64,000 bases of DNA from Oscillospiraceae bacterium (GCA_009781515.1 WQXY01000003.1:62001-126000), one strand, 5' to 3'; counted from the stretch's first letter, positions 49,512 to 58,630 are shown. The notes: generated by a model not told the origin, from the letters alone. Numbers and translations are program-made.

Positions 49512-50576
49512 ATGAACGCTGAGTTCTTTTCCGCCATTGCGGACATCGAAAAAGAGAAAGGTATCCCTCAATCCTACATGATTGAAAAAATCGAGCAGGC
49601 ACTTCTTGCGGCTTTGAAAAAAGACTATCCCGCAGAGGCTGAGTGTGCTCGGGTGGTGCTTGACCCGGTGGAGAAAACAGTTGATATGTTTATGGAAAAA
49701 GAAGTCGTCAAAGAAGTTGAAAACCCGAAAACACAATACTTGCTTGAAGATGCCAAAAAAATTCAAAAGGGCATTAAAGCGGGCGAATTCATTAACGAGC
49801 CTGTGGACACAACCAAATTTGGAAGAATTGCCGCACAAGCTGCAAAGCAGGTTATTATTCAAGGTATCCGAGAAGCCGAGCGCAACATAGTTTATGATGA
49901 GTTCACATCAAAGGAACATGAAATACTCACAGGTGTTGTGCAGCGCATCGACTCTCGCACAGGCGGTGTATCAATACAAATAGGCACAGGCGGCGCCTCC
50001 GGCTCTGAGCACACGGAAGCAATGCTCTCATCGGGCGAGCGTATCCCCGGCGAGCCACTGCGTGACGGCGACCGCATAAAGGTTTATGTTATCGAAGTCA
50101 AAAAAACCACACGCGGTCCGCAAATTCTTATATCACGCACACACCCCGGGCTTGTCAAGCGTTTGTTTGAGCTTGAAGTACCTGAAATCGCTGAGGGCAT
50201 AGTCGAAATCCGCAGCATTGCCCGCGAAGCAGGCAACCGCACCAAAATCGCAGTTGAGTCCAACGAGCCGGAGGTTGAACCGATTGGCGCATGTGTCGGT
50301 TCAAAAGGCAGCAGGGTCAACGCAATTGTAGGCGAGCTTGGCGGCGAAAAAATCGACATTGTCAGATATAACGAAGACCCCACCGAATACATAGCCTCCG
50401 CACTTGCTCCCTCCGAAGTTATAGACGTTATGATGAATGAAGACGGCAAATCATGCCGTGTCATCGTTCCCGATAATCAATTATCACTCGCAATAGGCAA
50501 AGAGGGGCAAAATGTACGCCTTGCAGCCCGCCTCACGGGCTTTAAGATAGACATTAAACCGGAAAGCCAGAGTTAG
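49512..50576 (+). CDS. nusA: transcription elongation/termination factor NusA
   Basis: This 354-residue protein has the RNA-polymerase-binding N-terminal domain (1 to about 125), an S1 domain (about 135-200), and two KH domains (VGSKGSRVNAIVGELGGEKI; SLAIGKEGQNVRLAARLTG). It lacks the C-terminal acidic repeats found in proteobacteria, as is normal in Firmicutes. The ATG follows GGAG by nine bases. rimP, which usually precedes nusA, is absent here. Confidence 0.97.
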   Translation: MNAEFFSAIADIEKEKGIPQSYMIEKIEQALLAALKKDYPAEAECARVVLDPVEKTVDMFMEKEVVKEVENPKTQYLLEDAKKIQKGIKAGEFINEPVDTTKFGRIAAQAAKQVIIQGIREAERNIVYDEFTSKEHEILTGVVQRIDSRTGGVSIQIGTGGASGSEHTEAMLSSGERIPGEPLRDGDRIKVYVIEVKKTTRGPQILISRTHPGLVKRLFELEVPEIAEGIVEIRSIAREAGNRTKIAVESNEPEVEPIGACVGSKGSRVNAIVGELGGEKIDIVRYNEDPTEYIASALAPSEVIDVMMNEDGKSCRVIVPDNQLSLAIGKEGQNVRLAARLTGFKIDIKPESQS

Positions 50577-50606
50577 CAATCAGGATAAAATTAAGGATTA
50601 ATAAAA

Positions 50607-50867
50607 ATGGCAACAAAAATCCCAATGCGTATGTGTCTCGGCTGCCGCACCATGAAGCCAAAGACCGACCTCATTCGTATTGTACGCTCACCGGACGGAA
50701 AAATATCAATAGACAAAACCCTCAAACTCTCCGGGCGCGGAGCGTATGTATGCAATAACTCCGAGTGCTTTAAGCGGATAATAAAATCAAGAGCCGTTTC
50801 TCGCACTCTCAAAACCGAAATACCCGAAGATATTTATAACTCATTGCAGGAGAATTTGAATGGATAA
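50607..50867 (+). CDS. rnpM: YlxR RNA-binding protein (RNase P modulator RnpM)
   Basis: This 86-residue protein has MRMCLGCRTMKPK and LSGRGAYVCNN, the YlxR signature. In Bacillus the protein modulates RNase P. It sits between nusA and ylxQ as in most Gram-positives and overlaps ylxQ by eight bases (ATGGATAA). Confidence 0.93.
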   Translation: MATKIPMRMCLGCRTMKPKTDLIRIVRSPDGKISIDKTLKLSGRGAYVCNNSECFKRIIKSRAVSRTLKTEIPEDIYNSLQENLNG

Positions 50868-51177
50868 AGCCCTCGGATTACTGGGAATAGCAAAAAAAGC
50901 AGGACTTCTTGCCATAGGCAGCGAACAAACCGCCATATCGGCAAGGCATGGCAAAGCACACTTGATTATATCTGCAAATGATACCTCGGACGGCTCAATA
51001 CGACGGGCAAAAGCCAACGCCGAGACAAACGAAACCAAGTATCTTGCAGTTCCTTACAGTAAACACGAGCTTGGCACTATCACAGGACGCGGCTCACCGG
51101 GAATACTTGCAATATTAGACAAAGGACTTGCAGAAAATTTTGAAAGGAGAGTGATGCATAATGAGTACACTGTTTAA
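50860..51177 (+). CDS. ylxQ: YlxQ, L7Ae-family RNA-binding protein
   Basis: This 105-residue protein of the L7Ae/L30e fold starts LGLLGIAKKAGLLAIGSEQT and carries HLIISANDTSDGS, which matches the K-turn-binding family. It is probably an RNA-binding accessory of the ribosome or of RNase P. It overlaps ylxR by eight bases and infB by seventeen. Confidence 0.93.
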   Translation: MDKALGLLGIAKKAGLLAIGSEQTAISARHGKAHLIISANDTSDGSIRRAKANAETNETKYLAVPYSKHELGTITGRGSPGILAILDKGLAENFERRVMHNEYTV

Positions 51178-53509
51178 GTACAGAGTTCACGAAGTTGCAA
51201 AGGACTTTAAGATAACAACCAAGCTGATAACTGAAATTCTCACAAAATATGCAACAGCTCCAAAAAACCACATGCATATACTCTCGGTCCATGAGCTCGA
51301 CATTATTTTCGAGTATCTGACCGTCAATAATCAAATCGAAAGCATAGAGGTTGTGTTTGCAGAGGTTGCTAAACCGGTTGCAGAAGCCGTCCCCGCCGCC
51401 GAGCAGGGAGAAGCTCCCACTCCTGCAAGCAAAAGCACTCCCGATGCTCCTGTGGCAGAGAGCACTCCTGCAGATGCTGCAGCCCGCAAGCCGCAGAAAA
51501 AAATCGACAAACCTTTCATGCCGCATAAAACACCGCAAAAACGTGTTATTGACACGTCCGGCGCCACAATAAATCTGTCAAAATATGATGAACGCCTTGA
51601 TAACCTTGTGACTGAACGTGCAGAGCGAATGAAAGGCGGCAAAGAAAAAATTGTCAGAAAAGCAAGAACACCCATGCAAAACATGGCACAGGGTGCTAAA
51701 AAGCGTCAGGAAGAACGCGACAGAATGAACCGCCTGCAGCTTGAGGTAGCAAAGAAAACCACACTAAAAGTGCTAATACCCGATGAAATCAGCGTAGGCG
51801 AGCTTGCAAACCGCATGAAAAAAACAGGAGCCGAGGTTGTACGCCAACTTATCAAGCTTGGTGTTATGGCTTCCGTTTCCGACATTATCGACCACGACAC
51901 CGCAGCACTTGTGGCAATCGAAATGGGCTGCAAGGTTGAAACCGAAGTTGTTGTCACAATTGAAGAACGTCTCATTGACGACAGTGTTGACACCGATGAG
52001 GAACTTGTACCACGCGCTCCCGTTGTTGTTGTTATGGGTCACGTTGACCACGGTAAAACCTCACTGCTCGACCGAATTCGCAAAGAAAGCGTTGCATCGG
52101 GCGAAGCGGGCGGTATTACTCAGCATATCGGTGCTTACCAGACACAAATACACGGCAATCCAATCACTTTCCTCGACACCCCCGGTCACGAAGCCTTTAC
52201 GGCAATGCGTGCCCGCGGTGCAAGCATCACAGATATTGCAATTCTCATTGTAGCAGCGGACGACGGTATAATGCCGCAGACGATTGAGTCTATCAATCAC
52301 GCAAAAGCTGCCTCAATTCCAATAATCGTTGCAATTAATAAAATTGATGTAAGCGGAGCAAATCCCGATAAAATCATGCAGCAGCTCACGGAATACGGTC
52401 TTGTTTCCGAAGACTGGGGCGGCGAAACAATAGTATGCCCGATTTCTGCAAAAACAGGCGAGGGCATTGACCACTTGCTCGAAATGATTATTCTGACAGC
52501 AGAGATTGCAGAGCTTCGCGCCAACCCGAACCGTTTGGCACGCGGAACAGTCATCGAAGCCCGCCTCGACAAAGGCCGCGGTTCACTTATGACCGTACTC
52601 ATTCAAAACGGCACACTCCGTCAGGGCGATACAGTTATCGCAGGCACTGCAGTCGGTAATGTCCGCGTGATGATGACAGATGCAGGCGAGCGTCTTGAAG
52701 AAGCAGGACCCTCTGTACCTGTTGAAATTTCAGGCATGTCCGAAGTCCCGAGTGCAGGCGATATGTTTAACGTTGTCACAGATGAGCGCATGGCAAGAAT
52801 ACTTGCCGAGCAGCGTAAAGCCGAAAAACGCGACATGTTTACCTCTACGGTCAAGGTGTCACTCGAAGATTTATTCTCACGAATTCAGCAAGGCGAGCTG
52901 AAAGACCTCAACATTATCGTAAAAGCGGACGTTCAAGGAAGTGCCGAGGCGATAAAAGCCTCGCTCGAAAAGCTGACAAACGAAGAAGTCCGTGTGCGTG
53001 TTATACACTCGGGCGTCGGCGCTATCAGCGAGTCCGATATTATGCTTGCTTCAACAAGCGGAGCAATAATTGTAGGCTTTAATGTGCGTCCCGACAATGC
53101 CGCACGTGACAGTGCACTTCGCAGTAATGTTGACATGCGGATGTATCGTGTTATCTACGAGTGCATTAACGAAATAGAGCTTGCCATGAAAGGAATGCTC
53201 GCACCCAAGTTCCATGAAGTAGTTTACGGACAGGCCGAGGTTCGCGAGCTATATAAATCGTCCGCAGTCGGCACAATATGCGGCTGTTATGTACAAAGCG
53301 GAAAAATTATCAGAGGCGGCAAAGCTCGTGTTGTCAGAGACGGTATCGTTATACATGAGGGTGATATCGCTTCACTTCGCCGTTTCAAAGACGATGTTAG
53401 GGAAGTCGCCACAAACTACGAATGCGGCATTTCCTTAGAGAAGTTTGACGATGTTAAGCTCTCTGACGTTATCGAATGCTTCGCAATGGAAGAAATCCCC
53501 CATGAGTAA
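51161..53509 (+). CDS. infB: translation initiation factor IF-2
   Basis: This 782-residue protein has an IF2-N domain (YRVHEVAKDFKITTKLITEIL), a lysine- and alanine-rich linker to about residue 200, then the GTPase: VVVMGHVDHGKTSLLD (G1), DTPGHEAFTAMRARG (G3), AINKIDV (G4). Domains II-IV follow, ending with fMet-tRNA binding motifs. It delivers fMet-tRNA to the 30S subunit. The start lies inside ylxQ. Confidence 0.98.
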   Translation: MSTLFKYRVHEVAKDFKITTKLITEILTKYATAPKNHMHILSVHELDIIFEYLTVNNQIESIEVVFAEVAKPVAEAVPAAEQGEAPTPASKSTPDAPVAESTPADAAARKPQKKIDKPFMPHKTPQKRVIDTSGATINLSKYDERLDNLVTERAERMKGGKEKIVRKARTPMQNMAQGAKKRQEERDRMNRLQLEVAKKTTLKVLIPDEISVGELANRMKKTGAEVVRQLIKLGVMASVSDIIDHDTAALVAIEMGCKVETEVVVTIEERLIDDSVDTDEELVPRAPVVVVMGHVDHGKTSLLDRIRKESVASGEAGGITQHIGAYQTQIHGNPITFLDTPGHEAFTAMRARGASITDIAILIVAADDGIMPQTIESINHAKAASIPIIVAINKIDVSGANPDKIMQQLTEYGLVSEDWGGETIVCPISAKTGEGIDHLLEMIILTAEIAELRANPNRLARGTVIEARLDKGRGSLMTVLIQNGTLRQGDTVIAGTAVGNVRVMMTDAGERLEEAGPSVPVEISGMSEVPSAGDMFNVVTDERMARILAEQRKAEKRDMFTSTVKVSLEDLFSRIQQGELKDLNIIVKADVQGSAEAIKASLEKLTNEEVRVRVIHSGVGAISESDIMLASTSGAIIVGFNVRPDNAARDSALRSNVDMRMYRVIYECINEIELAMKGMLAPKFHEVVYGQAEVRELYKSSAVGTICGCYVQSGKIIRGGKARVVRDGIVIHEGDIASLRRFKDDVREVATNYECGISLEKFDDVKLSDVIECFAMEEIPHE

Positions 53510-53870
53510 GTCTATTTTAAGAATAAATGAAGATATACATCGGGAGCTGTCGGCACTGCTTCGCGACATCAAAGACCCGCGCATTAAGCAAGGCATGATA
53601 AGCATTACCGCCGTTGATGTGACAAGCGACCTTGGTCAGGCAAAGGTCTATTTGAGCGTTTATGGTATGCAAAACCAAACCGAGCTTCAAAAAGGCTTAA
53701 AATCTGCGTCCGGTCATCTTCGTTACGAGCTTGGGCGGGCATTGAGTCTTCGCCATACACCGGAACTCAAATTTATACTCGACGAGTCTCTTGAGCGCGG
53801 TGCTGCAATAAATACAATTCTAAGCGGGCTTGATATTTCACACGACGAAGAAGCAAGTGGGGAGTTATGA
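53502..53870 (+). CDS. rbfA: 30S ribosome-binding factor A
   Basis: About 122 residues with a KH-like fold: INEDIHRELSALLRDIKDPR, ISITAVDVTSDLGQAKVYLS, and LSLRHTPELKFILDESLERG are all RbfA motifs. It matures the 16S 5' end. The ATG at 53502 overlaps the infB stop by eight bases (ATGAGTAA); earlier in-frame codons belong to infB. Confidence 0.95.
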   Translation: MSKSILRINEDIHRELSALLRDIKDPRIKQGMISITAVDVTSDLGQAKVYLSVYGMQNQTELQKGLKSASGHLRYELGRALSLRHTPELKFILDESLERGAAINTILSGLDISHDEEASGEL

Positions 53871-53873
53871 TTT

Positions 53874-54836
53874 ATGAGCAAAATAATCTCAATCCTTGAA
53901 ACCGCAAAGTGGCTGAGCGAAAATGACAACTATCTCATCATAACCCACAGACGTCCCGACGGCGATACCTTGGGCTGTGCGGGCGCTCTTGCGCAAGGGC
54001 TTCGCGAACTCGGCAAATGTGCATACATCTTTGAAAATCACGAAGTAACTCCGCGTTATTTACCCTTTGTTGAAGATTATACAGCACCTGCTGATTTTTC
54101 TGCCGACCAAATTATAGCTGTAGACATAGCAACAACAGAGTTATTTACAAAAAGTGCTTTGGAATATAAAGATAAAATCGCTCTTTGCATTGATCATCAC
54201 AACTCTAATACAAACTACTCAGAGCTTCTTTGCATTGATGCAAGCCGTGCTGCTTGCGGCGAGCTGATTTACGACATTTTGACCGATCTTGCGGGAAGTA
54301 TCAGCAAGACCACAGCCACATGTCTGTATGTTGCATTATCAACAGATACCGGCTGTTTTTCATACGGCAACACAACTGCCGACACACTGACTATAGCAGC
54401 ACAACTCATTAAAGCAGGCGCTCCAAATAAACAGCTCAACAAACTGCTCTTTAGAACAAAAACACATGGGCGCATTTTGATAGAGGGAATGATTACCTCT
54501 AATATGGAGTTTCATTTTGACGATAAGGTCGCAATCGTAAAAATCACACGTGAAATGATGAACAGTTCCAAAGCAACCGAAGACGATATTGACGATATTG
54601 CAAGCCTCCCCGGCTCTGTAGAGGGCGTTGGAATTGGAATTACGATACGCGAGCTTTCATCACCCACTGATTGTAAGATTTCAGTCAGGGCAACTCCCCC
54701 ATACAATGCACATGAACTTTGCGCAAAATTTGGCGGAGGCGGTCATATCACAGCCGCCGGCGCTTCAATCAAAAAAACTGTAGACGAGATAAAAGCTGAT
54801 TTATTAGATGAACTTAAACGGAATTTTGATAATTGA
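53874..54836 (+). CDS. nrnA: bifunctional oligoribonuclease/PAP phosphatase NrnA
   Basis: This 320-residue DHH/DHHA1 protein has [33 protein letters not shown] (DHH) and [13 protein letters not shown]. It degrades nano-RNAs and dephosphorylates pAp. GGGGAG lies nine bases before the ATG. It sits between rbfA and truB as in many Firmicutes, and truB begins inside its last 29 bases. Confidence 0.95.
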   Translation: MSKIISILETAKWLSENDNYLIITHRRPDGDTLGCAGALAQGLRELGKCAYIFENHEVTPRYLPFVEDYTAPADFSADQIIAVDIATTELFTKSALEYKDKIALCIDHHNSNTNYSELLCIDASRAACGELIYDILTDLAGSISKTTATCLYVALSTDTGCFSYGNTTADTLTIAAQLIKAGAPNKQLNKLLFRTKTHGRILIEGMITSNMEFHFDDKVAIVKITREMMNSSKATEDDIDDIASLPGSVEGVGIGITIRELSSPTDCKISVRATPPYNAHELCAKFGGGGHITAAGASIKKTVDEIKADLLDELKRNFDN

Positions 54837-55539
54837 TAAACCCGCAGACTGGACATCCCATGATGTTGTCGCTAAGCTTCGCGGCGCACTGCGGATAAAG
54901 TGTATCGGACATGGCGGCACACTTGACCCCATGGCAACAGGTGTGTTGCCTATTTTCATTGGCACAGCAACCCGTCAGGCAAACAGCTCCACAGATGCCG
55001 ACAAAGAATATATCGCAGGGCTAAAGCTCGGCGTCGTAACGGATACACAAGATATTACAGGTAATGTCCTGCGCGAAAGCGAAGTGTCGGTAACACAAGA
55101 CGACATTAACGCAATACTCCCGAACTTTACAGGTCCGCAAAAGCAAATACCGCCAATGTACTCTGCAAAAAGACAAAACGGCAAAAAACTGTACGAACTG
55201 GCACGAAAAGGTATCGAAGTAGAGCGCGAACCAAGGGATATAACAATAAAAGTATTGGAGTTGTTGAAGCATGTGACAGGGGGACGCAATCCCTGCGAGG
55301 GGGAGGGGTTTGTCAACTCGCATGTTCTTCGTGTTAAATGCTCAAAAGGCACTTATGTACGCACACTTTGCCATGATATCGGGGCTGCACTCGGCTGCGG
55401 CGGCACAATGTCTTCACTTCGCCGAACAATGTCAGGTGTCTACAACATCCAAAATGCTCATACGCTCGACGATGTGCTGGGAGCAATATCAAACGGCGAA
55501 ATCGAAAAACTTATGTTCGAGGTATATCAAAATGGCTAA
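54808..55539 (+). CDS. truB: tRNA pseudouridine(55) synthase
   Basis: This 243-residue protein has [16 protein letters not shown], the catalytic [15 protein letters not shown] (Asp40) and [18 protein letters not shown]. It makes pseudouridine 55 in the T loop of tRNAs. Residues 156-170 ([15 protein letters not shown]) are encoded by a 44-bp palindrome-ended repeat lying just before the RVKCSKGTY strand; the same repeat interrupts rimO. The frame is kept, and the flanks remain family-like. Confidence 0.95.
   Translation: MNLNGILIIDKPADWTSHDVVAKLRGALRIKCIGHGGTLDPMATGVLPIFIGTATRQANSSTDADKEYIAGLKLGVVTDTQDITGNVLRESEVSVTQDDINAILPNFTGPQKQIPPMYSAKRQNGKKLYELARKGIEVEREPRDITIKVLELLKHVTGGRNPCEGEGFVNSHVLRVKCSKGTYVRTLCHDIGAALGCGGTMSSLRRTMSGVYNIQNAHTLDDVLGAISNGEIEKLMFEVYQNG
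55273..55316. repeat. 44-bp palindrome-ended repeat, copy 2, in frame within truB
   Basis: It matches the rimO copy at 42 of 44 positions (differences at positions 7 and 44). On the plus strand it starts exactly on a codon boundary and adds about 15 codons. The gene is read in the opposite sense from rimO relative to the repeat, so both strands of the element code without stops. Confidence 0.9.
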
Positions 55540-56428
55540 AAAACGTGTTGCGGCACTTGGTTTTTTTGACGGAGTGCATATCGGTCATGCCGCTCTTATC
55601 AGTAGAGTAGTGGATGTTTCCTGCACTACCGGCTATACTCCTTCGGTTATTACCTTCAACACACTGCCGCAAAACATAATCAGCTCTGAGAATACACCGC
55701 TTATAAACTCATCGGCTGACAAAACAGGCTTGATAAAACGCATTTTCGGGATAGATGATATTATTTGCCTGCCTTTTGACAGTGCCATGGCGGAGCTGTC
55801 ATGGGACGAATTCATCGACCACTTGGTTATTGCTCATAATGTAAGCCATTTTGTAGTTGGCAGCAACTTCAAGTTTGGAAAAGGGGCACTCGGCAACAGC
55901 ATGTTTTTATCTGACAAATGCAAACGCAGCGGATTGGGCTGCGATATTATCAATGCCGTTAAATATTCAAATATTATATGCAGCTCGACATATATACGCG
56001 AGCTGCTGCAACGCGGCGATATTGAACAGGCAAACGCTTTTTTGGGACATAAACACGTACTGACGGGCATTGTCCGAGGCGGTCAACGTTTAGGTAGAAC
56101 CCTTGACGCCCCAACCATTAACATGCTTTTTGAACGCGGTGTTTTAGTTCCCGCTTTTGGCGTTTACGCAACAAAGGTTTTTATCGGGGAAAATCTTTTT
56201 CTTAGCGGTGTGACAAACATAGGTGTCCGCCCAACGGTCGCAAAAACCCGCCGCATAACAGCCGAAACTTTTATTTTTAATTTTGAAGAAACTTTGTATG
56301 ACAGCGAGGTACGCCTGGAATTTTGTAAATTCATCCGCCCCGAGCAGAAATTCGAAAGCGTCGATGAGTTAAAAGAGCAAATCCAAAAAGACTGCGACGT
56401 TGCATTGGAGTATTTTGATACTATTTAA
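55532..56428 (+). CDS. ribF: bifunctional riboflavin kinase/FAD synthetase
   Basis: About 298 residues. The N-terminal nucleotidyltransferase has ALGFFDGVHIGHAALI and VVGSNFKFGKGALGN; the C-terminal flavokinase has GGQRLGRTLDAPTINM and GVTNIGVRPTV. It makes FMN and FAD. The ATG at 55532 overlaps the truB stop by eight bases (ATGGCTAA); the frame upstream is only truB in another phase. It is the last chromosomal gene before the integrated element. Confidence 0.96.
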   Translation: MAKKRVAALGFFDGVHIGHAALISRVVDVSCTTGYTPSVITFNTLPQNIISSENTPLINSSADKTGLIKRIFGIDDIICLPFDSAMAELSWDEFIDHLVIAHNVSHFVVGSNFKFGKGALGNSMFLSDKCKRSGLGCDIINAVKYSNIICSSTYIRELLQRGDIEQANAFLGHKHVLTGIVRGGQRLGRTLDAPTINMLFERGVLVPAFGVYATKVFIGENLFLSGVTNIGVRPTVAKTRRITAETFIFNFEETLYDSEVRLEFCKFIRPEQKFESVDELKEQIQKDCDVALEYFDTI

Positions 56429-56466
56429 CATAAAAATATAGGTATTGTATAATCATGCAACAACGA

Positions 56467-56504
56467 CGGGGTGTGGCGCAGTTGGTAGCGTGCTTGACTG
56501 GGGG
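56467..56504 (+). pseudogene. 5' half of tRNA-Pro (GGG anticodon), cut after the anticodon loop; likely attL
   Basis: CGGGGTG forms a 5' acceptor strand, GCGC-AGTTGGTA-GCGT a D-arm, CTTGA the 5' anticodon strand and CTGGGGG the anticodon loop (anticodon GGG). The next bases should be TCAAG but are caatttgaacc, so the second half is missing. The tyrosine integrase gene starts 316 bases on. The break fits integration at the anticodon stem-loop. The matching 3' half should lie at the far element end, beyond the window. Confidence 0.75.
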
Positions 56505-56531
56505 CAATTTGAACCGATTTTAACTAAATAA

Positions 56532-56735
56532 TCAACATATCAGCGTTGCAGTTGCAACGCTTTTTTTGGATTTAGTTGACAGTGCAGATATGTTGATTTA
56601 TGATGCTCAAAAACACAGGTCAACGTCACTCAAAATGTCGAGTCAACCATACTTCGCAAACCCTTGCAAATACTACGCTTTTTGTTTGTTTATGTTGACG
56701 GAAATGAGGTGCAAATAGCCGTAAAGTTTGGTTGA
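56532..56735. promoter_or_regulatory. seven GTTGA/TCAAC motifs between tRNA half and integrase
   Basis: TCAAC occurs at 56532, 56620 and 56643, and GTTGA at 56575, 56592, 56694 and 56731. The 11-bp arms aatcaacatat (56530-56540) and atatgttgatt (56588-56598) form an inverted pair. Clusters like this are typical of integrase arm-type binding sites flanking a core site. Confidence 0.45.
56542..56568 (+). terminator. intrinsic terminator after the tRNA remnant
   Basis: agcgttgc and gcaacgct pair around agtt and run into seven T residues. It would end transcripts entering from ribF and the tRNA-Pro promoter. Confidence 0.85.
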
Positions 56736-56819
56736 TTCCACAACGAATTTTGAAACTCAAAAAGTATAATAAAAGAAAGGATTTGATAAAAAAAAGAACA
56801 AAAAAGGAGACCTAAAATT

Positions 56820-57833
56820 ATGGCTACAAGAACAAAAACAACTATTGAAAGATGCACAGACATTGACGAAATTTTAGTTGATACAGCATTTGAAGAATTT
56901 TTGATTGAGAAAAACGCAAGTAACATCTCGCCGACTACGGAAACTAATTACAAAAACAGTATCAAAAAATTGAAGATATTTATTGGTGAAGATAAAACGA
57001 TTGAATCTGTCACCAATAAAGTCATCTATCAATGGATAAACACAATGAAAAACGACGGAATCAAAGTCACTTCCATTAATCATTATTTGAGGGAAATTAA
57101 GTCTTTCTTGAATTGGTGTTCAGTAAAAGAGTATACAAAAGAAAAATACAAAATTGCTTTTTTGAATGGTCAAGAAGAAACAATTAAGACTTTTTCGGAT
57201 GCAGAGCAAGCAAAAATACTTGTCAAACCTGATAAAAATGCGAATTTTGCGGAACATCGAACTTATGCCATAATTTGTTTTGTATTAGATTCGGGTTGTC
57301 GAGCGTCTACAGTTTGTAATGTTAAAATGCAAGATATTGATTTTAAGACAGGATTTATAACTCTTGCACACACGAAAAACAAAAAGACACAAAAAGTTCC
57401 GATGAGTTCTGCGTTTAGTTCCGTTATTACAGAATATATTAGAATTTGGCGCAAACGTGCAAAGCCTGACGAGTATCTTTTTTGCAATGTTGGCGAACAG
57501 AAATTAACTCCGTCAGCATTGCGGTTGGCTTTTGGGAAATACTGCTTCAAACGTGGAGTTACAAGATTGAATGTTAAGGGTGAATTTGAGGGCAAGTCAA
57601 ATATCCACGGACTCCGTCACACGTTTGCTAAAGGATATTTGATGAATAATGGGAATACTTTTAAATTACAGCAAATTTTAGGTCACTCGACTTTGGATAT
57701 GACAAGAAAGTATGTTGCATTATTCAGCGAGGATATAAAAGAAGGACACGATGATTTTAGTCCGTTTGCAGTATCAAAGCAAAATTTAAGTCGCACACAG
57801 ACAGTTAAAAATGATGAAGATAAGTCGGCATAA
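56820..57833 (+). CDS. tyrosine recombinase (integrase)
   Basis: This 337-residue protein has an N-terminal SAM-like core-binding domain (about 20-120, TETNYKNSIKKLKIF) and a catalytic domain with the R-K-H-R-H-Y set: SGCRAST (Arg), TKNKK (Lys), HGLRHTFA (His-x-x-Arg), GHSTL (His), MTRKYV (Tyr). AAAGGAG precedes the ATG and a TATAAT box lies about 45 bases upstream (near 56766). It should catalyse integration into, and excision from, the tRNA-Pro site next to it. Confidence 0.92.
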   Translation: MATRTKTTIERCTDIDEILVDTAFEEFLIEKNASNISPTTETNYKNSIKKLKIFIGEDKTIESVTNKVIYQWINTMKNDGIKVTSINHYLREIKSFLNWCSVKEYTKEKYKIAFLNGQEETIKTFSDAEQAKILVKPDKNANFAEHRTYAIICFVLDSGCRASTVCNVKMQDIDFKTGFITLAHTKNKKTQKVPMSSAFSSVITEYIRIWRKRAKPDEYLFCNVGEQKLTPSALRLAFGKYCFKRGVTRLNVKGEFEGKSNIHGLRHTFAKGYLMNNGNTFKLQQILGHSTLDMTRKYVALFSEDIKEGHDDFSPFAVSKQNLSRTQTVKNDEDKSA

Positions 57834-57834
57834 G

Positions 57835-57985
57835 GAATCGCATTCTAAACACAGATATTGCTCAATTTGAATCATTACACGCAAATAATGAAAATGTCTT
57901 TAGAATCGAAAAACTGACGTAAATTTGCATATCCAGAGTTGTTGCTTGGCAAACGCTCTGGATTGCAAGCCCGAGAATGCGATTC
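57835..57985. repeat. 151-bp segment bounded by 12-bp inverted repeats
   Basis: gaatcgcattct (57835-57846) and agaatgcgattc (57974-57985) are perfect inverted ends directly after the integrase stop. Inside is a further hairpin with arms ccagag and ctctgg (57933-57961). No ORF is present. It could be a small hairpin element, a large terminator, or a structured RNA. Confidence 0.5.
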
Positions 57986-58031
57986 TACGCAAAAAATGAG
58001 ATTGAAAAAATAACGAAAGGAAATTATAATT

Positions 58032-58268
58032 ATGACAAAAGAGCAGTTAGCAGAAATGGGTATGTCGAGAAGCGAGTGGAAGAAATTAGAATCTGAAGTC
58101 AGATTTTTCAAAAAACTTGAAGATATGGAATATGCAGACGAGCGAGTAAGCGATATCCCCGAAGCACTTGAAATTTATTTGAATACAGGAAGAACTTATA
58201 CAGGCAAAAAAAGAGGAAGAAAACCGAGTAGAGAAAAGGAGTATATATTATGCCAAAGAAGCCATTAA
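58032..58268 (+). CDS. small protein with AT-hook-like tail
   Basis: This 78-residue protein was not recognised as a family. It is charged and helical and ends with KKRGRKPSREKEY, whose RGRKP core resembles an AT-hook that binds the DNA minor groove. AAAGGA precedes the ATG. The next gene starts 19 bases before its stop, so the two are coupled. A DNA-binding accessory role (for example in excision) is possible but unproven. Confidence 0.55.
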   Translation: MTKEQLAEMGMSRSEWKKLESEVRFFKKLEDMEYADERVSDIPEALEIYLNTGRTYTGKKRGRKPSREKEYILCQRSH

Positions 58269-58630
58269 CTTGGGAAAACTACAAAGAATACGAGAAACGA
58301 GAACTTTTTGATATCTTGCGGAGAAAAATAAAACGATTAGAAAAAAAGATTGATGAACTCGAAAACCCAGTTTGCGAGTTAAATGGTTTTCGAGGCGAAC
58401 TGATAGACAGCACAGTTCGCAAATTTATAGAAAAGAACACGGGTAAGTTCAAGATATCAGATGAAGACATATTTAAGATATTCTCTGCTTATAGTTGGTG
58501 GGAAAAATATGACAATTTTACTGCTTCAGAACTTATAGAAATTATGGAATCAGTAATGGAAAGCAATCTATCTGACCCGAGCTCACTGAGACAACTAACA
58601 TTTGAGTTTGACGAACCATACGACTTTTAA
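58250..58630 (+). CDS. hypothetical protein with N-terminal coiled coil
   Basis: This 126-residue protein was not recognised. Residues about 10-42 (YEKRELFDILRRKIKRLEKK) are a likely coiled coil; the rest is acidic and helical. The ribosome site is GGAG, eight bases from ATG. It overlaps the preceding small gene and is followed by an intrinsic terminator at 58657, so the pair probably forms one unit. Confidence 0.55.
   Translation: MPKKPLTWENYKEYEKRELFDILRRKIKRLEKKIDELENPVCELNGFRGELIDSTVRKFIEKNTGKFKISDEDIFKIFSAYSWWEKYDNFTASELIEIMESVMESNLSDPSSLRQLTFEFDEPYDF

Noticed and set aside
49401-49862. 153-codon open frame opposite the start of nusA
   Set aside because: It is antisense to the well-supported nusA coding region, has no ribosome site, and its cysteine- and phenylalanine-rich product looks like a frame shadow.
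55310-55531. Upstream extension of the ribF frame
   Set aside because: The extra 74 codons lie in another phase of truB and lack family similarity; the ATG at 55532 with an 8-base overlap is the natural start.
56467-56820. Group I intron in the tRNA-Pro anticodon loop
   Set aside because: The inserted sequence shows no intron core elements, and an integrase gene follows directly; integration is simpler.
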